A stretch of DNA of 64,000 bases, from the NCBI GenBank assembly GCA_016784965.1, contig JADHTQ010000005.1, forward strand, positions 59,652-123,651, given 5' to 3'. The notes under the pieces were generated by a model. The model was given only the letters and a program-made list of their open reading frames with translations. It did no database searches and was not told where the DNA came from. Below are positions 23,308 through 32,725 of this stretch, in pieces (the stretch's first letter is position 1; each line of letters opens with the position of its first letter). Both the position numbers and the translations under genes were made by a program. The DNA comes from Bacteriovoracaceae bacterium (GTDB lineage Bacteria > Bdellovibrionota > Bacteriovoracia > Bacteriovoracales > Bacteriovoracaceae).

Positions 23308-24582
23308 TTAAAACCAAAGCTCTCCTTGAATGCCATAGGCCGAACCGTGATTGCTACTTGCATATGTTGGTGCTTTATCTGTGGCGCCGATACTTGCTTT
23401 ATTGGCATCATTCCAAAAACTCATAGTGTAAAATAACCTGATTACAGGACGCCCCCAAATCCCTTTGCCAACACTTACTTGAGAGGCAAGTGTCACTCTA
23501 GTTAGCCTGCGGCCACCAAGTGTGCTGCCATCAGGGTTAACTTCTGAGTTATCTTTTATCCAAGAATGTCCAAGTTCAGCAAGTACTTGATAGTGATCTG
23601 TAAAAAAATACATCGGTCGAATTCCTACATTGTACCACTTCGTCGTGTGGGCCCCGCTGTATCTAAGCTCAAAGCTAGTTGCAAAGTGAAAAGAAACTCG
23701 AGAGGATAGTCGTAGGGTGGCCTGTTCTACAAAGCGCAATCTATAAGCATCATCCTGCCGACTGACATCTTTTTCTGGGGCTGAATCTCCATCAAGGCCT
23801 AGAGTATGTAAAATTCCACTACCTCTCATCATAGAAAACTCATTAAAGCCCTTTCTAAACTCATAGCGATGTTTGGCACCAAAAATTGTTCCAAAACCTC
23901 TTTTGTAAAAAGTGTTAGAAGCAGTACCTTTTGGTGAGCTGCCAATACCTACCCAAAAATGTAATGATTGATTGTCTGTAATTTTAATATCGGTAAGTCT
24001 TGCGTCCCATAGAGCTAAACCATGAGTTCCCGAACTACTCTTTTTGTCGCCAATTTCTCTCATTAAAGCAACCGCCAGCTTCCCCGATAAAAGTGGTATG
24101 TTGCCGACTCCACCGCCCATGCCTTGAGTGTTGGAGTAGTGGTTCCAATCGTTCATATGCACATCATTGGAATAGTAATATTTTTTACCAACCCAATAAG
24201 TTAGTGGTAGATCCCCAAAACCTCCGGCTTCGACATATCCTTCACTCATCCACATCTTGACATCATTGCTGTCAAATACTTCAAACATTTTATGGCCCGG
24301 CATAGAAAAAGCAAAATTTATAGTACTTTTAAAAAAGGGATCATCTTTATTTTTTTGACTGCCCAAATGATATGATTGTGCTCCAAGCTCACTGTACATA
24401 TTACATTCATTACCCAAACGAAACTCGTTACCAATAGTTCCATTATTATAAAAACACTCTTGGTCTCCTCCTTTGGAATTAAATCCAACTCCTGTCCTAA
24501 GGTATCCAAAAAATTTTGTAGAAGTACTTGCAAAACTCAATGTGCAAAACAACAGAGCAATAAAAAAAATCCATCTTTTCAT
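23308..24582 (-). CDS. LamB/maltoporin-type outer-membrane sugar porin
   Basis: 424 residues. A 19-residue signal peptide is followed by Phe-Phe-Gly-Tyr-Leu-Arg-Thr-Gly-Val-Gly, matching the Phe-His-Gly-Tyr-x-Arg-Ser-Gly opening of mature LamB, and by Arg-Leu-Gly-Asn-Glu-Cys at about residues 55-60. The rest alternates aromatic and polar residues as in beta strands and ends in Trp-Phe, the terminal aromatic needed for BAM assembly. Length fits an 18-stranded trimeric porin. GGAGG precedes the ATG. It lies about 2.3 kb from the amino-sugar operon, so it may supply that operon's oligosaccharide; this link is inference. Confidence 0.85.
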   Translation of the reverse strand: MKRWIFFIALLFCTLSFASTSTKFFGYLRTGVGFNSKGGDQECFYNNGTIGNEFRLGNECNMYSELGAQSYHLGSQKNKDDPFFKSTINFAFSMPGHKMFEVFDSNDVKMWMSEGYVEAGGFGDLPLTYWVGKKYYYSNDVHMNDWNHYSNTQGMGGGVGNIPLLSGKLAVALMREIGDKKSSSGTHGLALWDARLTDIKITDNQSLHFWVGIGSSPKGTASNTFYKRGFGTIFGAKHRYEFRKGFNEFSMMRGSGILHTLGLDGDSAPEKDVSRQDDAYRLRFVEQATLRLSSRVSFHFATSFELRYSGAHTTKWYNVGIRPMYFFTDHYQVLAELGHSWIKDNSEVNPDGSTLGGRRLTRVTLASQVSVGKGIWGRPVIRLFYTMSFWNDANKASIGATDKAPTYASSNHGSAYGIQGELWF

Positions 24583-24662
24583 AAGGTTCCTCCAAAAAAT
24601 AAAATGTAGAAGTTAATTTTAGCATTAAGGGGCCAAAGACTTCAAGGAGAACCTGCTTGGAT

Positions 24663-26597
24663 TTAGAGACCGATAAATTCGGGGCGAGTTATATAGTAGA
24701 CACTATCGTTGATAGCACGATCTACAATGAATAAAGATAGGGCCATAGCATAGGCCCAGGTGCGATTTGATTCACCAATTAAGCTTTTAGTTCTTCTCAT
24801 ACCTTGCATACATAGGGTTCTATGAATTAAAAGACCAATACCAATCCCTTTTAAAAGGACCAAGTCAAACATTCTGTGATATCCCCATCGATCGACTTCA
24901 AAGTAGCCCGATCTAAAGTTCACATCTTGGTCTTCATACATTTTGATGGCCAAAATCTCTAGCAATTTTTTTCTGATCTTTTCTTGATCTAAATCATCTG
25001 GGGTGAGTTGATCCCACTCAACTTCTTTTTTATCTTTAATGAACTTTGGTAGAGCATCTTTGTACTTGCTAAAAATTTGAGGCAAAAGTTTGGCCCGATG
25101 ATGCTCAACCTGAGACATAATGTCTCCAAAATCGCGTAAAAACTCGGGACTATTTCTTAATTTTTCAAACTCAATTTGTACCTTTTCATCATTGACCCCA
25201 AAAAAGAGTCCATAAATATAGCTATTGACTAAATCGACCATGGCCAAAAAACTATACCCGCCATAAAACCTATTCATGTATTTACCTTTTGGTTTAATAA
25301 AAGTTGTAAACAAGTAGTTCATAGTAGCTGCGGTTACAAGGTCATAGAGAAGTTTTCCCATCCATAACTTCGGGCCATCTTTTTCCCAATTTTTGGCATT
25401 CTTCCAGGTGTAAGAAGACGCCATAGAGGCCGTACCTGCTGCGGTAAAGACTATGGCGGTATCTTTGACCGCTCGTTTTTGACTAGGGTTTAAATTATTT
25501 GCTCGGCATGAGTACTGAAGCTGCTCTAATTTTTTAGTCATTCTATAGGCGGTCTTTTGTGCCATTTGTTCCACTTTTTCTGGAGGATAGTCGGGCATTG
25601 TTTTTTGTATTTTTACTTTGAGTGCTTTGGTTTGCTTTTCCCAAAACTCTCTGCGCTGATGATCTAATTTGTTAAATAAACGGATAGACTTTACTTCAGA
25701 AGTAGCAGAAAGCTCCTCTTTGGCAGTTTTAAAAAATACTCCGATAGCATCTAATATTTTTGTTTTTTCTGGGGCATTATTGGTCCCAGCGGCAAATCTT
25801 AAGTAAGAAAAAAAGCGTGAAATAAATGGTAGGTAATAATTATTTGTATTGTATAAATTCCCTAATCCTTGAAGGACTCTTTGGCGATGCTCATTGGGTT
25901 TTAACTGGGTAAACCTTAAATATGCATGAAAACGTTCGATAGTCTGCTCAGAAAAGTCGGGCATTTGGATACTTCGCTTTACCACTGACCATTGAGATCG
26001 ACTCAGAGTAATGGAGTTTAACATCTCGGTAAAAACAGGTTTATGTTCTATGGGGACATGTAACTTTTCTAATATATCTTCTTTGATATATTTACTATCT
26101 GGAAAAAAATCTTCTAAGCGACTTCTGACGACAACTGATTCATCTACCCATAAGAGGTAATAGCGATAGTTCATGGTGTTTTTTTCATAGGAGATCAGAG
26201 AGTCTATTTGGGTTTTTGTTATCAGTTTTTTTTGGTACATTTTGTTTAGCAAAGTGGCATAAGATTCATGAGCATCTTGGCTCTCTTTTCGAAAAGAAAG
26301 AAGTACTTCTAATATTTTTTTGCGCATGTAAAGGTTAACATTTTTAAATCGCTCAATGGCCCAAGCTAAGTTTTGCTTGGTGGTCCACGTAATGCCTTTG
26401 GTCCAGCTTCTGGCCTTTTTAAATGGTTGTGAAGGCTTGGGTTGTAAATTACTTGCAAAGTGATCTAAAGTCTCAAAGCACTCTTTTGCTTTTTTGGTGA
26501 TAGACTTTTTGGGGGGATTTGCAAAACTTGTGGAAATGATTTGACCTTGTAGGATAAGGAAGCTTGCGGCAAAGACTATGACTAAATATATTTTCAT
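24663..26597 (-). CDS. Exported or membrane protein of unknown function
   Basis: 644 residues from the ATG at 26597, chosen because GGAAGG lies just before it and a signal peptide follows at once; an in-frame TTG region 16 codons upstream lacks both. After the signal peptide (cleavage near Ser-Phe-Ala-Asn) comes a long basic helical domain (about 30-400), then some hydrophobic segments near 420-440, 455-475, 490-520 and 585-640. I recognise no family. It stands alone between the porin and the divergent amino-sugar operon, so regulation is not evident. Confidence 0.7.
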   Translation of the reverse strand: MKIYLVIVFAASFLILQGQIISTSFANPPKKSITKKAKECFETLDHFASNLQPKPSQPFKKARSWTKGITWTTKQNLAWAIERFKNVNLYMRKKILEVLLSFRKESQDAHESYATLLNKMYQKKLITKTQIDSLISYEKNTMNYRYYLLWVDESVVVRSRLEDFFPDSKYIKEDILEKLHVPIEHKPVFTEMLNSITLSRSQWSVVKRSIQMPDFSEQTIERFHAYLRFTQLKPNEHRQRVLQGLGNLYNTNNYYLPFISRFFSYLRFAAGTNNAPEKTKILDAIGVFFKTAKEELSATSEVKSIRLFNKLDHQRREFWEKQTKALKVKIQKTMPDYPPEKVEQMAQKTAYRMTKKLEQLQYSCRANNLNPSQKRAVKDTAIVFTAAGTASMASSYTWKNAKNWEKDGPKLWMGKLLYDLVTAATMNYLFTTFIKPKGKYMNRFYGGYSFLAMVDLVNSYIYGLFFGVNDEKVQIEFEKLRNSPEFLRDFGDIMSQVEHHRAKLLPQIFSKYKDALPKFIKDKKEVEWDQLTPDDLDQEKIRKKLLEILAIKMYEDQDVNFRSGYFEVDRWGYHRMFDLVLLKGIGIGLLIHRTLCMQGMRRTKSLIGESNRTWAYAMALSLFIVDRAINDSVYYITRPEFIGL

Positions 26598-26645
26598 TAC
26601 CTTCCCAGGGCCTAGACTAGTACCAATGTTAACTTCATACAACAA

Positions 26646-26851
26646 TAATATAGTGCGTCAATTAAGTCATTATGTAACTTGAAAGCCTGTAATTATTACA
26701 AATTTTTATCCTACCCTCTCACATGGATATTATTAATAATTACAGATGGTTACTGCTGGCTTGCGCCTAAGTTGAGTTATGCTAAACTAAGTAAATATTA
26801 GCAATTGATTAATTTGAAAAAACTTATAACAAGTGTTGGGGTTTGTTTGGT
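26646..26851. other. Divergent promoter region of the amino-sugar operon
   Basis: About 200 bases separate the unknown exported protein from the kinase gene. Near 26760-26785 a TTGCGC box followed about 16-17 bases later by TAAACT could be a rightward promoter, but both boxes are poor. No operator-like palindrome is obvious. Confidence 0.3.
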
Positions 26852-27700
26852 ATGAAAAATCTTGCATGCACAGCGAAGTTAAGTGTGGTGGGCCTGGTGT
26901 TTTCTGAGGTGCACATGGATCGCCCTCAGAGTTTACCTAATCCTGGAGAGGAAGAATTTGTAAATCATATCTCTTTTAAAGTAGGTGGTGCTTACAATGT
27001 TGCAGAGGCCGCCAGTCGCTTATGTGCAACAGAGCTTATTTACCCACAAGCAAAAGAACTCTCTTTATTTATTCAGCTTGCTGACTCTTCAGACAAACTG
27101 ATTCTTACTCCTATTGCAAGTAACAATACCTCTGCATTTTCCTTAGTATTTTCAGATAAATCTGACCGATCCTTTTTAAGTTATGCTCTATATCAGGAGC
27201 TTACCTCCATTGACCTAAAAAAGTACTGTCAAACTAAATTTTTACACGTCTGTGGGCTATATGAACTTTATGCATTACAAGAGCAACTCATAAAGCTAAA
27301 AGCTGATGGTGTAGAGATATTTGCTTCAGGAAGCTGGGCACCGGATAAATTACAACAGATATCGACCGAAGGGGTGCCCAGCTTTTTGGATTGTTTGATT
27401 GTCAATGACAAAGAGTGGGATGTTTTGGGTTGGTCTGATGAATTTGCCAAAGAACAATCGATGAATCTTAAAAATGGTTTAGTCGTCACTCGTGGAAGCA
27501 AGGGAGTTGACTGTTATGCTCGAGGCAAGAAGTTTCAGTATCAGCTTAAAAAACGTTTGGAAGTAAATACTACTGGTGCAGGTGATTCATTTGCCGCAGG
27601 ATTTATACATGCAATTATGGATGGATACTCCCCATTTGAGTCCATTGAAAAAGGGTCACTTGTTGCCCATGATTATCTTACGAGGAGGTTTTTATCATAA
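26852..27700 (+). CDS. PfkB-family sugar kinase (predicted amino-sugar kinase)
   Basis: 282 residues from the ATG at 26852; a TTG three codons earlier is possible. PfkB hallmarks are an N-terminal Gly-Gly-Ala-x-Asn segment (Lys-Val-Gly-Gly-Ala-Tyr-Asn, about residue 46) and the C-terminal Asn-Thr-Thr-Gly-Ala-Gly-Asp-Ser-Phe motif with catalytic Asp near 245. Val-Thr-Arg-Gly-Ser-Lys-Gly-Val precedes the ATP lid. The enzyme would phosphorylate a sugar with ATP. As first gene of an operon with GH4, PIG-L and SIS genes, it most likely phosphorylates the disaccharide or an amino sugar. Its stop interlocks with the presumed AUA start of the next gene. Confidence 0.85.
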   Translation: MKNLACTAKLSVVGLVFSEVHMDRPQSLPNPGEEEFVNHISFKVGGAYNVAEAASRLCATELIYPQAKELSLFIQLADSSDKLILTPIASNNTSAFSLVFSDKSDRSFLSYALYQELTSIDLKKYCQTKFLHVCGLYELYALQEQLIKLKADGVEIFASGSWAPDKLQQISTEGVPSFLDCLIVNDKEWDVLGWSDEFAKEQSMNLKNGLVVTRGSKGVDCYARGKKFQYQLKKRLEVNTTGAGDSFAAGFIHAIMDGYSPFESIEKGSLVAHDYLTRRFLS

Positions 27701-28998
27701 CTTTAAATTGGAATAAAAAACTAGAAACCTTTGCAGTATTAGGTGGGGCTTCTGCATATGCTCCGGGACTTATATCTGCTTTAATTTATCACAATGAACA
27801 ACTAGGTCTTAAACAAGTTATGCTTTATGACATTCATGAACAAAACCTTGAAATTGTGCATAAGTTGGCGCAAAATTTGGCCCAAAATGTGTCGATAGAA
27901 TTTAAAAAGTCACATGATCTTGATGAGGTGGTAGCAAACTCTCAGGTCATATTAAACTCTACCAGACCAGGTGGACTTGCTGCCAGAAAAATTGATGAAT
28001 CCCTACCACTGGAATTTGGAATTCCTGGTCAAGAGACGGTGGGACCTGGAGGGTTTTTCTTTGCCATACGTTCAGTTCCACAGGTGCAACAGCTTGCCGA
28101 TGCCATAGTTAAACTAAACTCCGAGTGCATTCTTTTAAACTATACAAATCCGACAAATATAGTGACCCAGTCGCTTCTACCACGAGGCATTCAAGTGGTG
28201 GGGTTATGTGATCAATCAGATTGTGATTTGTCAGTAGTAAGCAAGTCCTTGGGTAAAAACCACAAAGATTTGCAGTTTAAAAGTTTTGGTCTAAATCATG
28301 CGGCTTGGTACACTCAGCTCACTTATGAGAGGCAGAGACTTTCTGAGTTTCCTGAGGTGATGACATTTCCAGACAGCTTAGATGGTGATTATACCCTACG
28401 CTACAAAAAATCTAAGCAATTAGTTGGTGAGTTTAACCAAGTATCGAGTTGGCCTAGCTCCTATTTGACATATTACTATTACCCTCAAGAGTTTGTGGAA
28501 ATGTTAAAAAGAGAAAAAGGGCGAGCAGAGACTATCATGGAAAAAATGCCTTCTTACTACGAGCATTTTAAAGAGGAAGCACAAAAACCAGTTGCTGATT
28601 TAAGGCACCACAGAGGAGGGGAGGACTTTGGTGATATGGCGGTGACGGTTTTAAAAGCACTAATAAGCAAAAAACCCCAAGAAGTTGTTTTAAATCTTGC
28701 TCTGCCAGAGGATTGTCAAGGGTTGCACAAGGGTACTGTTTTTGAGTCAAATGTATTGTTATCTCAAGATGGAATTTCCTTTCAAGAATTTCCTGAAATT
28801 CCTAAAGAGTCGATTTCTTTGCTATCTGAATTAGAAAACTATCAACTGCAAAGTACGCTAGCAGTAATAAGTAAAAATGAACAAAAATTGATTGACGCCT
28901 TGGCCTTAAACCCTCTTGTTGGTGATCAAAATATCGCTTTGAATATGTGGAATAGAGCAAAAGATGTATATGCACAAATTGGTGTAAAGATAATATGA
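27697..28998 (+). CDS. GH4 family 6-phospho-glycosidase with non-standard start codon
   Basis: About 433 residues if read from ATA at 27697. The NAD-binding loop Gly-Gly-Ala-Ser-Ala-Tyr-Ala-Pro (residues 16-23) lies well before the first ATG at 27820, so that ATG cannot be the true start. No ATG, GTG, TTG or CTG exists in frame from the upstream region to that loop. AGGAGG at 27683-27688 lies 8 bases before ATA (5 before ATC). Family motifs: Pro-Gly-Gln-Glu-Thr-Val-Gly-Pro-Gly-Gly, Asn-Tyr-Thr-Asn-Pro-Thr-Asn, Gly-Leu-Cys-Asp (metal Cys) and Gly-Leu-Asn-His. GH4 enzymes use NAD+ and Mn2+ in a redox-elimination mechanism on 6-phospho-glycosides. It overlaps the kinase by 4 bases. Confidence 0.85.
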   Translation: MTLNWNKKLETFAVLGGASAYAPGLISALIYHNEQLGLKQVMLYDIHEQNLEIVHKLAQNLAQNVSIEFKKSHDLDEVVANSQVILNSTRPGGLAARKIDESLPLEFGIPGQETVGPGGFFFAIRSVPQVQQLADAIVKLNSECILLNYTNPTNIVTQSLLPRGIQVVGLCDQSDCDLSVVSKSLGKNHKDLQFKSFGLNHAAWYTQLTYERQRLSEFPEVMTFPDSLDGDYTLRYKKSKQLVGEFNQVSSWPSSYLTYYYYPQEFVEMLKREKGRAETIMEKMPSYYEHFKEEAQKPVADLRHHRGGEDFGDMAVTVLKALISKKPQEVVLNLALPEDCQGLHKGTVFESNVLLSQDGISFQEFPEIPKESISLLSELENYQLQSTLAVISKNEQKLIDALALNPLVGDQNIALNMWNRAKDVYAQIGVKII

Positions 28999-29765
28999 GC
29001 TCACAACAGTTATTAAATGCAATAAATCTAAGTGAATTTGAAAAAGTAATTATTCTTTCTCCTCACCTAGATGATGCGGTTTATAGCTGCGGTGGACTTT
29101 TATGGCAGCTAAAAGACTCTTGCAACGTGCACGTGATTACCACCAACAGTGGTGATCCCAGCATGCCTTTGCGGCAAGGACACATTGCTCCGGCCATCAG
29201 ACGAAAAGAAGATATTTTAGTAATGCAAAAAATTGGCTGCCAGTTTCTTCATGTAGGATTTTTAGATGCAATCTTTAGGCGCATTGATGGTTCTTTAGAT
29301 TACATTTACGACAATATTATAGGCCTTGATAAACCTGCAGCAGAAGATCAGCTCTATCAAGAAGCATTGGCCACTTTTTTAAAAAAGATAACTCATCAGA
29401 TGGGCAAGAGTCTTATTTTTTCCCCCATGGCAATTGGTGGACATGTAGACCATCTCATCACTGCTTTGGTGAGTTTGGGCCTTGAAGATGGCCAAACGAC
29501 GGTGCTTTTTTATGAGGATTGGCCATATGTTGCCAACAATTTGCAGCAAATACCAAAAACGCCACTTAGTAAGTATGGACTTGAGCTTTCAGCTAGCTAT
29601 CACTGTACAATTGATCCAGAGGCAAAACAATCTTTGGTGCGCATGTATGAAAGTCAATTGAGTACACTTTTTGAATCAGATGCAGTTCTTTTAAAAAATA
29701 TTTATTTTAGAAAAGTAGAAGATAAACCTGTAGAACAATTCTGGAAACTAACAAAGAAGAGGTGA
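28995..29765 (+). CDS. PIG-L/LmbE family de-N-acetylase
   Basis: 256 residues. The zinc motif Ser-Pro-His-Leu-Asp-Asp (His24, Asp26, Asp27) and the distal Gly-Gly-His-Val-Asp-His (His150, His153) are both intact. The family removes acetyl groups from N-acetylglucosaminyl compounds, including diacetylchitobiose in archaea. No signal peptide is visible, so it acts in the cytoplasm. It overlaps GH4 by the ATGA junction at 28995-28998 and is 4 bases from the SIS gene. In context it probably deacetylates a GlcNAc-containing disaccharide or its phosphate, replacing NagA, which is absent here. Confidence 0.9.
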   Translation: MSSQQLLNAINLSEFEKVIILSPHLDDAVYSCGGLLWQLKDSCNVHVITTNSGDPSMPLRQGHIAPAIRRKEDILVMQKIGCQFLHVGFLDAIFRRIDGSLDYIYDNIIGLDKPAAEDQLYQEALATFLKKITHQMGKSLIFSPMAIGGHVDHLITALVSLGLEDGQTTVLFYEDWPYVANNLQQIPKTPLSKYGLELSASYHCTIDPEAKQSLVRMYESQLSTLFESDAVLLKNIYFRKVEDKPVEQFWKLTKKR

Positions 29766-29769
29766 TGAT

Positions 29770-30771
29770 ATGAAACCCTTTATGGTACAAGAGATTTCTG
29801 AAATCCCAGAAATACTAGAAAGCAAGATTTCACAGTGGAAAAAATATTATGAGATGTTTAACACTGAGCTTAGCAAAAAAAAGGACATCTATTTACTGGG
29901 GCGTGGTAGCTCGGGAAATGCCAGCATTTTGGCGTCCTACATGCTGGGAGTTAAACTTGGACGGCAGCCTGTTGAATTTCGTCTTTGGACCTCTACCCAA
30001 AGCAATGTGGGAGAGAGTGACTTAAGCGATGTTTTAGTACTCGCTTATTCTCAATCTGGTTCAAGTTCTGATATTGCTTATGCCGCTAAATGGCTTAAGG
30101 ATCGCGGAGCATCTGTTGTAGTTGTTTCAAACTCCGATGACTCCAAAAGAGCACTACTGCAGCATGCAGATAGAAACTTTTATCTAGATGTAGGGGATGA
30201 AAAAGCAGTTCCTGCCACTAAAACGTTCATAGGCCAATTGGCCGTGACTATGATTCTAAGCGGAGAAGATTTAACACAAATTTCTGAGGTTACAACTTGT
30301 ATGAAAAAAATCCTGTCTTCGCAAGATAAGGTTGCTCAGATTGCAGATGACATTTTGAAAGCTGAAGAAGTACTGTGGATGGGAAGAGGTATTATTATGG
30401 CAGCAGCACTTGATAATGCTCTAAAGTTTCAAGAAGCGGCATTTGTCAGGTCCCAGGCCTACTCTCCGGCAGAATATCTCCATGGGCCCATCGCTAGCTT
30501 ACAAAAAGGTAGTCTAGTAATACTGTTGGCACCGGAGTTAGAGCAAGATCAAACAATTATTGATAGAGTAAATCAAACTGCCAAGCAAAAGCTTGCAAGC
30601 TGTTACTCACTAGTTGACAATACTCCGTGGCAAGACCTGATGCCCAAACAAGAGTGGGGAAAAACTTTAGTGTTTGCTCTTTTAGGGGAGCTTCTTGCTT
30701 ACAATGTCGCAATCAAAAAAGGGATTGATCCCGATGCTCCCCAAGGGCTTAAAAAAGTTACTCTGACTTAG
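29770..30771 (+). CDS. SIS-domain sugar isomerase / GlcN-6-P deaminase-like protein
   Basis: 333 residues with two SIS domains. The first has Gly-Arg-Gly-Ser-Ser-Gly-Asn-Ala and Tyr-Ser-Gln-Ser-Gly-Ser-Ser-Ser-Asp (sugar-phosphate loop). The second has Ala-Glu-Tyr-Leu-His-Gly-Pro near 240 and the tail Asp-Pro-Asp-Ala-Pro-Gln-Gly-Leu-Lys-Lys-Val. These match the isomerase half of GlmS and the stand-alone NagB-II/AgaS-type deaminases. No glutaminase domain is present, so it would deaminate glucosamine 6-phosphate to fructose 6-phosphate. GAGGTGATGAT precedes the ATG. Its stop interlocks with that of the symporter gene. Confidence 0.9.
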   Translation: MKPFMVQEISEIPEILESKISQWKKYYEMFNTELSKKKDIYLLGRGSSGNASILASYMLGVKLGRQPVEFRLWTSTQSNVGESDLSDVLVLAYSQSGSSSDIAYAAKWLKDRGASVVVVSNSDDSKRALLQHADRNFYLDVGDEKAVPATKTFIGQLAVTMILSGEDLTQISEVTTCMKKILSSQDKVAQIADDILKAEEVLWMGRGIIMAAALDNALKFQEAAFVRSQAYSPAEYLHGPIASLQKGSLVILLAPELEQDQTIIDRVNQTAKQKLASCYSLVDNTPWQDLMPKQEWGKTLVFALLGELLAYNVAIKKGIDPDAPQGLKKVTLT

Positions 30772-32579
30772 GAAGCGGCCAATTTATTCATCTTTATAGA
30801 AGCAAAAATAGTGGCCGCACCAAGTATTGCCATTAAAATGGCGGCCACAAAATTCAGCATTAACACTAGTTGACCAGCTTTTAAAAATAATAAAAATCCG
30901 GTGAAGATAACTGCTAGCCTGATACAGCTTACTAAAAGGTTTTTTGTTCTGTGGGGCTTTTTATCATTCCAAAAACCCATGGGATCAATTCGCTCAATAA
31001 AGCTGTTTAAAGTTTTTTCATCAGCTGGTTTACCAAGAAATACACCGGCCAAGGTGCCAGCAATACCTGCAAATGCAATACAAATTAACTGGACTTCATA
31101 AGGGATGGAAGTAAAGTGCAAAATAACAGCGACACTAACACCTACAATAATCGCCAGAATTTCTGAGATAGCATTGATCCTCCACCAAAACCAACGCATG
31201 ATAGTAGGAAACCCAAGACCTGCACCCAAAGCCGCCATCCATTGCCAAGCGCGCTCGATAGTTGTGATTTGGGATGCAACTAAAATGGCCAAAATGGCAA
31301 AGAAAGAAACTGTCAAGCGCGCCACTTTAATTTGAGATTTAGAAGTTGAGTTGGGAAATAGTACACAGTAAAAGTCATTTACAATGTAAGATGCTCCCCA
31401 GTTAATGTGCGTATCAATAGTACTCATAAAGGCCGCCAAGAGGCTGACCAGTAGAATTCCAATAAAGCCTGGTTTTAAAATTAGCCCCATAAGAACCGAA
31501 TAAGCAGATTCTCTATCAGCTGCAACAGATTGGGCCATACCCTGAAATACAGTCCCTTCCTGGCCAAGTGGAATAAGTACCAAAGCACATAGTGCAACGA
31601 TAAACCAAGGCCAGATACGCACACAGTATTGTAGTAGTACAAACAAAAGCGTAGCCTTCCTTGCATCTTCTGGAGTTTTACAGGTACCAAGTCTTTGCAT
31701 TAGGTACCCTCCACCATCTGCGGGACTACTAGAAAAAGATTGGACCCAAAGGTAAAGACCAAAAGAAAATGCCCCCACCTGTAGTGAGCTAAACCACGAG
31801 GAGTCAGAGGATGGAAATAAATCTAGGTAGTGGTGATTCTGCCCATAAAGAGTTATAAGTCTTTCATTTAGGGCGGTTAGACCTCCCACTTCCTGTAGTG
31901 CGAAGTAGGCAAAAATAAAACTACCAAACAGGGCAATAAAAAATTGAACCAGGTCGGTGAGAATGACTCCTCTAATTCCCCCAGCAGTTGAATAAACTGC
32001 AACAAGAGCAAGCAGCGAAATAATGGTCAGCCCTTCTGAGGGGCTACCTAGTACAAAGTTTTCAGGCCATATAGATAAAAGACCTTGATACAAACTTGGG
32101 GTCCAACTTTCCCAGTGAAAAAATGGTTTAACAATTTTAACCATAGCACGCAAAACCCATCCAAGGATGATACAGTTAATAATAATTCCATATAAGAAAG
32201 CGCGAAAGGAGCGCAAGTATTTTGCAGATTTTCCGCTGTAGCGAATAGCAATAAGTTCTGAGTCGGTGAGCACCTGACTTTTTCTCCAGTTGCTTGCAAA
32301 CAAAAAGATGACCGCACAGTGAAGTAAAATGGAAGACAGCCAAATCCAGTTACCAGAGATGCCTTTAGTGGCGATAATTCCGGTAATGGCCAGGGGAGTA
32401 TCGGCGGCAAATGTTGTAGCGGCTACAGAGGTTCCAGTCCACCACCAGGGAAGATTTCTACCTGCTAAAAAATAGCTTTCTGTTCCCTTGGAAGCATCTT
32501 TAGAGGCCCAAAAACCAATAAAAAGTGTAAATATTAGGTAGCAAATTATAAACGACCAATCAAGCCAGGATAGAACCAT
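30768..32579 (-). CDS. Sodium:solute symporter (SSS family)
   Basis: 603 residues with about 14 hydrophobic segments. The N-terminal pattern Ser-Tyr-Phe-Leu-Ala-Gly-Arg-Asn-Leu-Pro-Trp-Trp (about 34-45), followed by Ala-Ala-Thr-Thr-Phe-Ala-Ala-Asp-Thr-Pro, is the classic start of SSS transporters. It drives inward transport with the sodium gradient. Convergent with and interlocking the amino-sugar operon, it is the obvious candidate for uptake of that operon's substrate, as no PTS or ABC permease is present. AGGAG precedes the ATG at 32579. Substrate is inference; sugar, amino sugar or carboxylate members all exist. Confidence 0.9.
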   Translation of the reverse strand: MVLSWLDWSFIICYLIFTLFIGFWASKDASKGTESYFLAGRNLPWWWTGTSVAATTFAADTPLAITGIIATKGISGNWIWLSSILLHCAVIFLFASNWRKSQVLTDSELIAIRYSGKSAKYLRSFRAFLYGIIINCIILGWVLRAMVKIVKPFFHWESWTPSLYQGLLSIWPENFVLGSPSEGLTIISLLALVAVYSTAGGIRGVILTDLVQFFIALFGSFIFAYFALQEVGGLTALNERLITLYGQNHHYLDLFPSSDSSWFSSLQVGAFSFGLYLWVQSFSSSPADGGGYLMQRLGTCKTPEDARKATLLFVLLQYCVRIWPWFIVALCALVLIPLGQEGTVFQGMAQSVAADRESAYSVLMGLILKPGFIGILLVSLLAAFMSTIDTHINWGASYIVNDFYCVLFPNSTSKSQIKVARLTVSFFAILAILVASQITTIERAWQWMAALGAGLGFPTIMRWFWWRINAISEILAIIVGVSVAVILHFTSIPYEVQLICIAFAGIAGTLAGVFLGKPADEKTLNSFIERIDPMGFWNDKKPHRTKNLLVSCIRLAVIFTGFLLFLKAGQLVLMLNFVAAILMAILGAATIFASIKMNKLAAS

Positions 32580-32725
32580 CTGTAAGCTCCTCTTTTTTTA
32601 GAGTGTTAAGTACTAATACCTAATTCTGTAATGACATTTGTATGTAAAAAAAGTATTGTAAATAATATTATAAGGACCAACATCAATTTGGTAAACGATA
32701 AATTAGGTGACAACAACACTACACT

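Noticed and set aside
27820..27822. ATG at 27820 as GH4 start
   Set aside because: It would remove the NAD-binding glycine loop, which is in frame upstream and well conserved.
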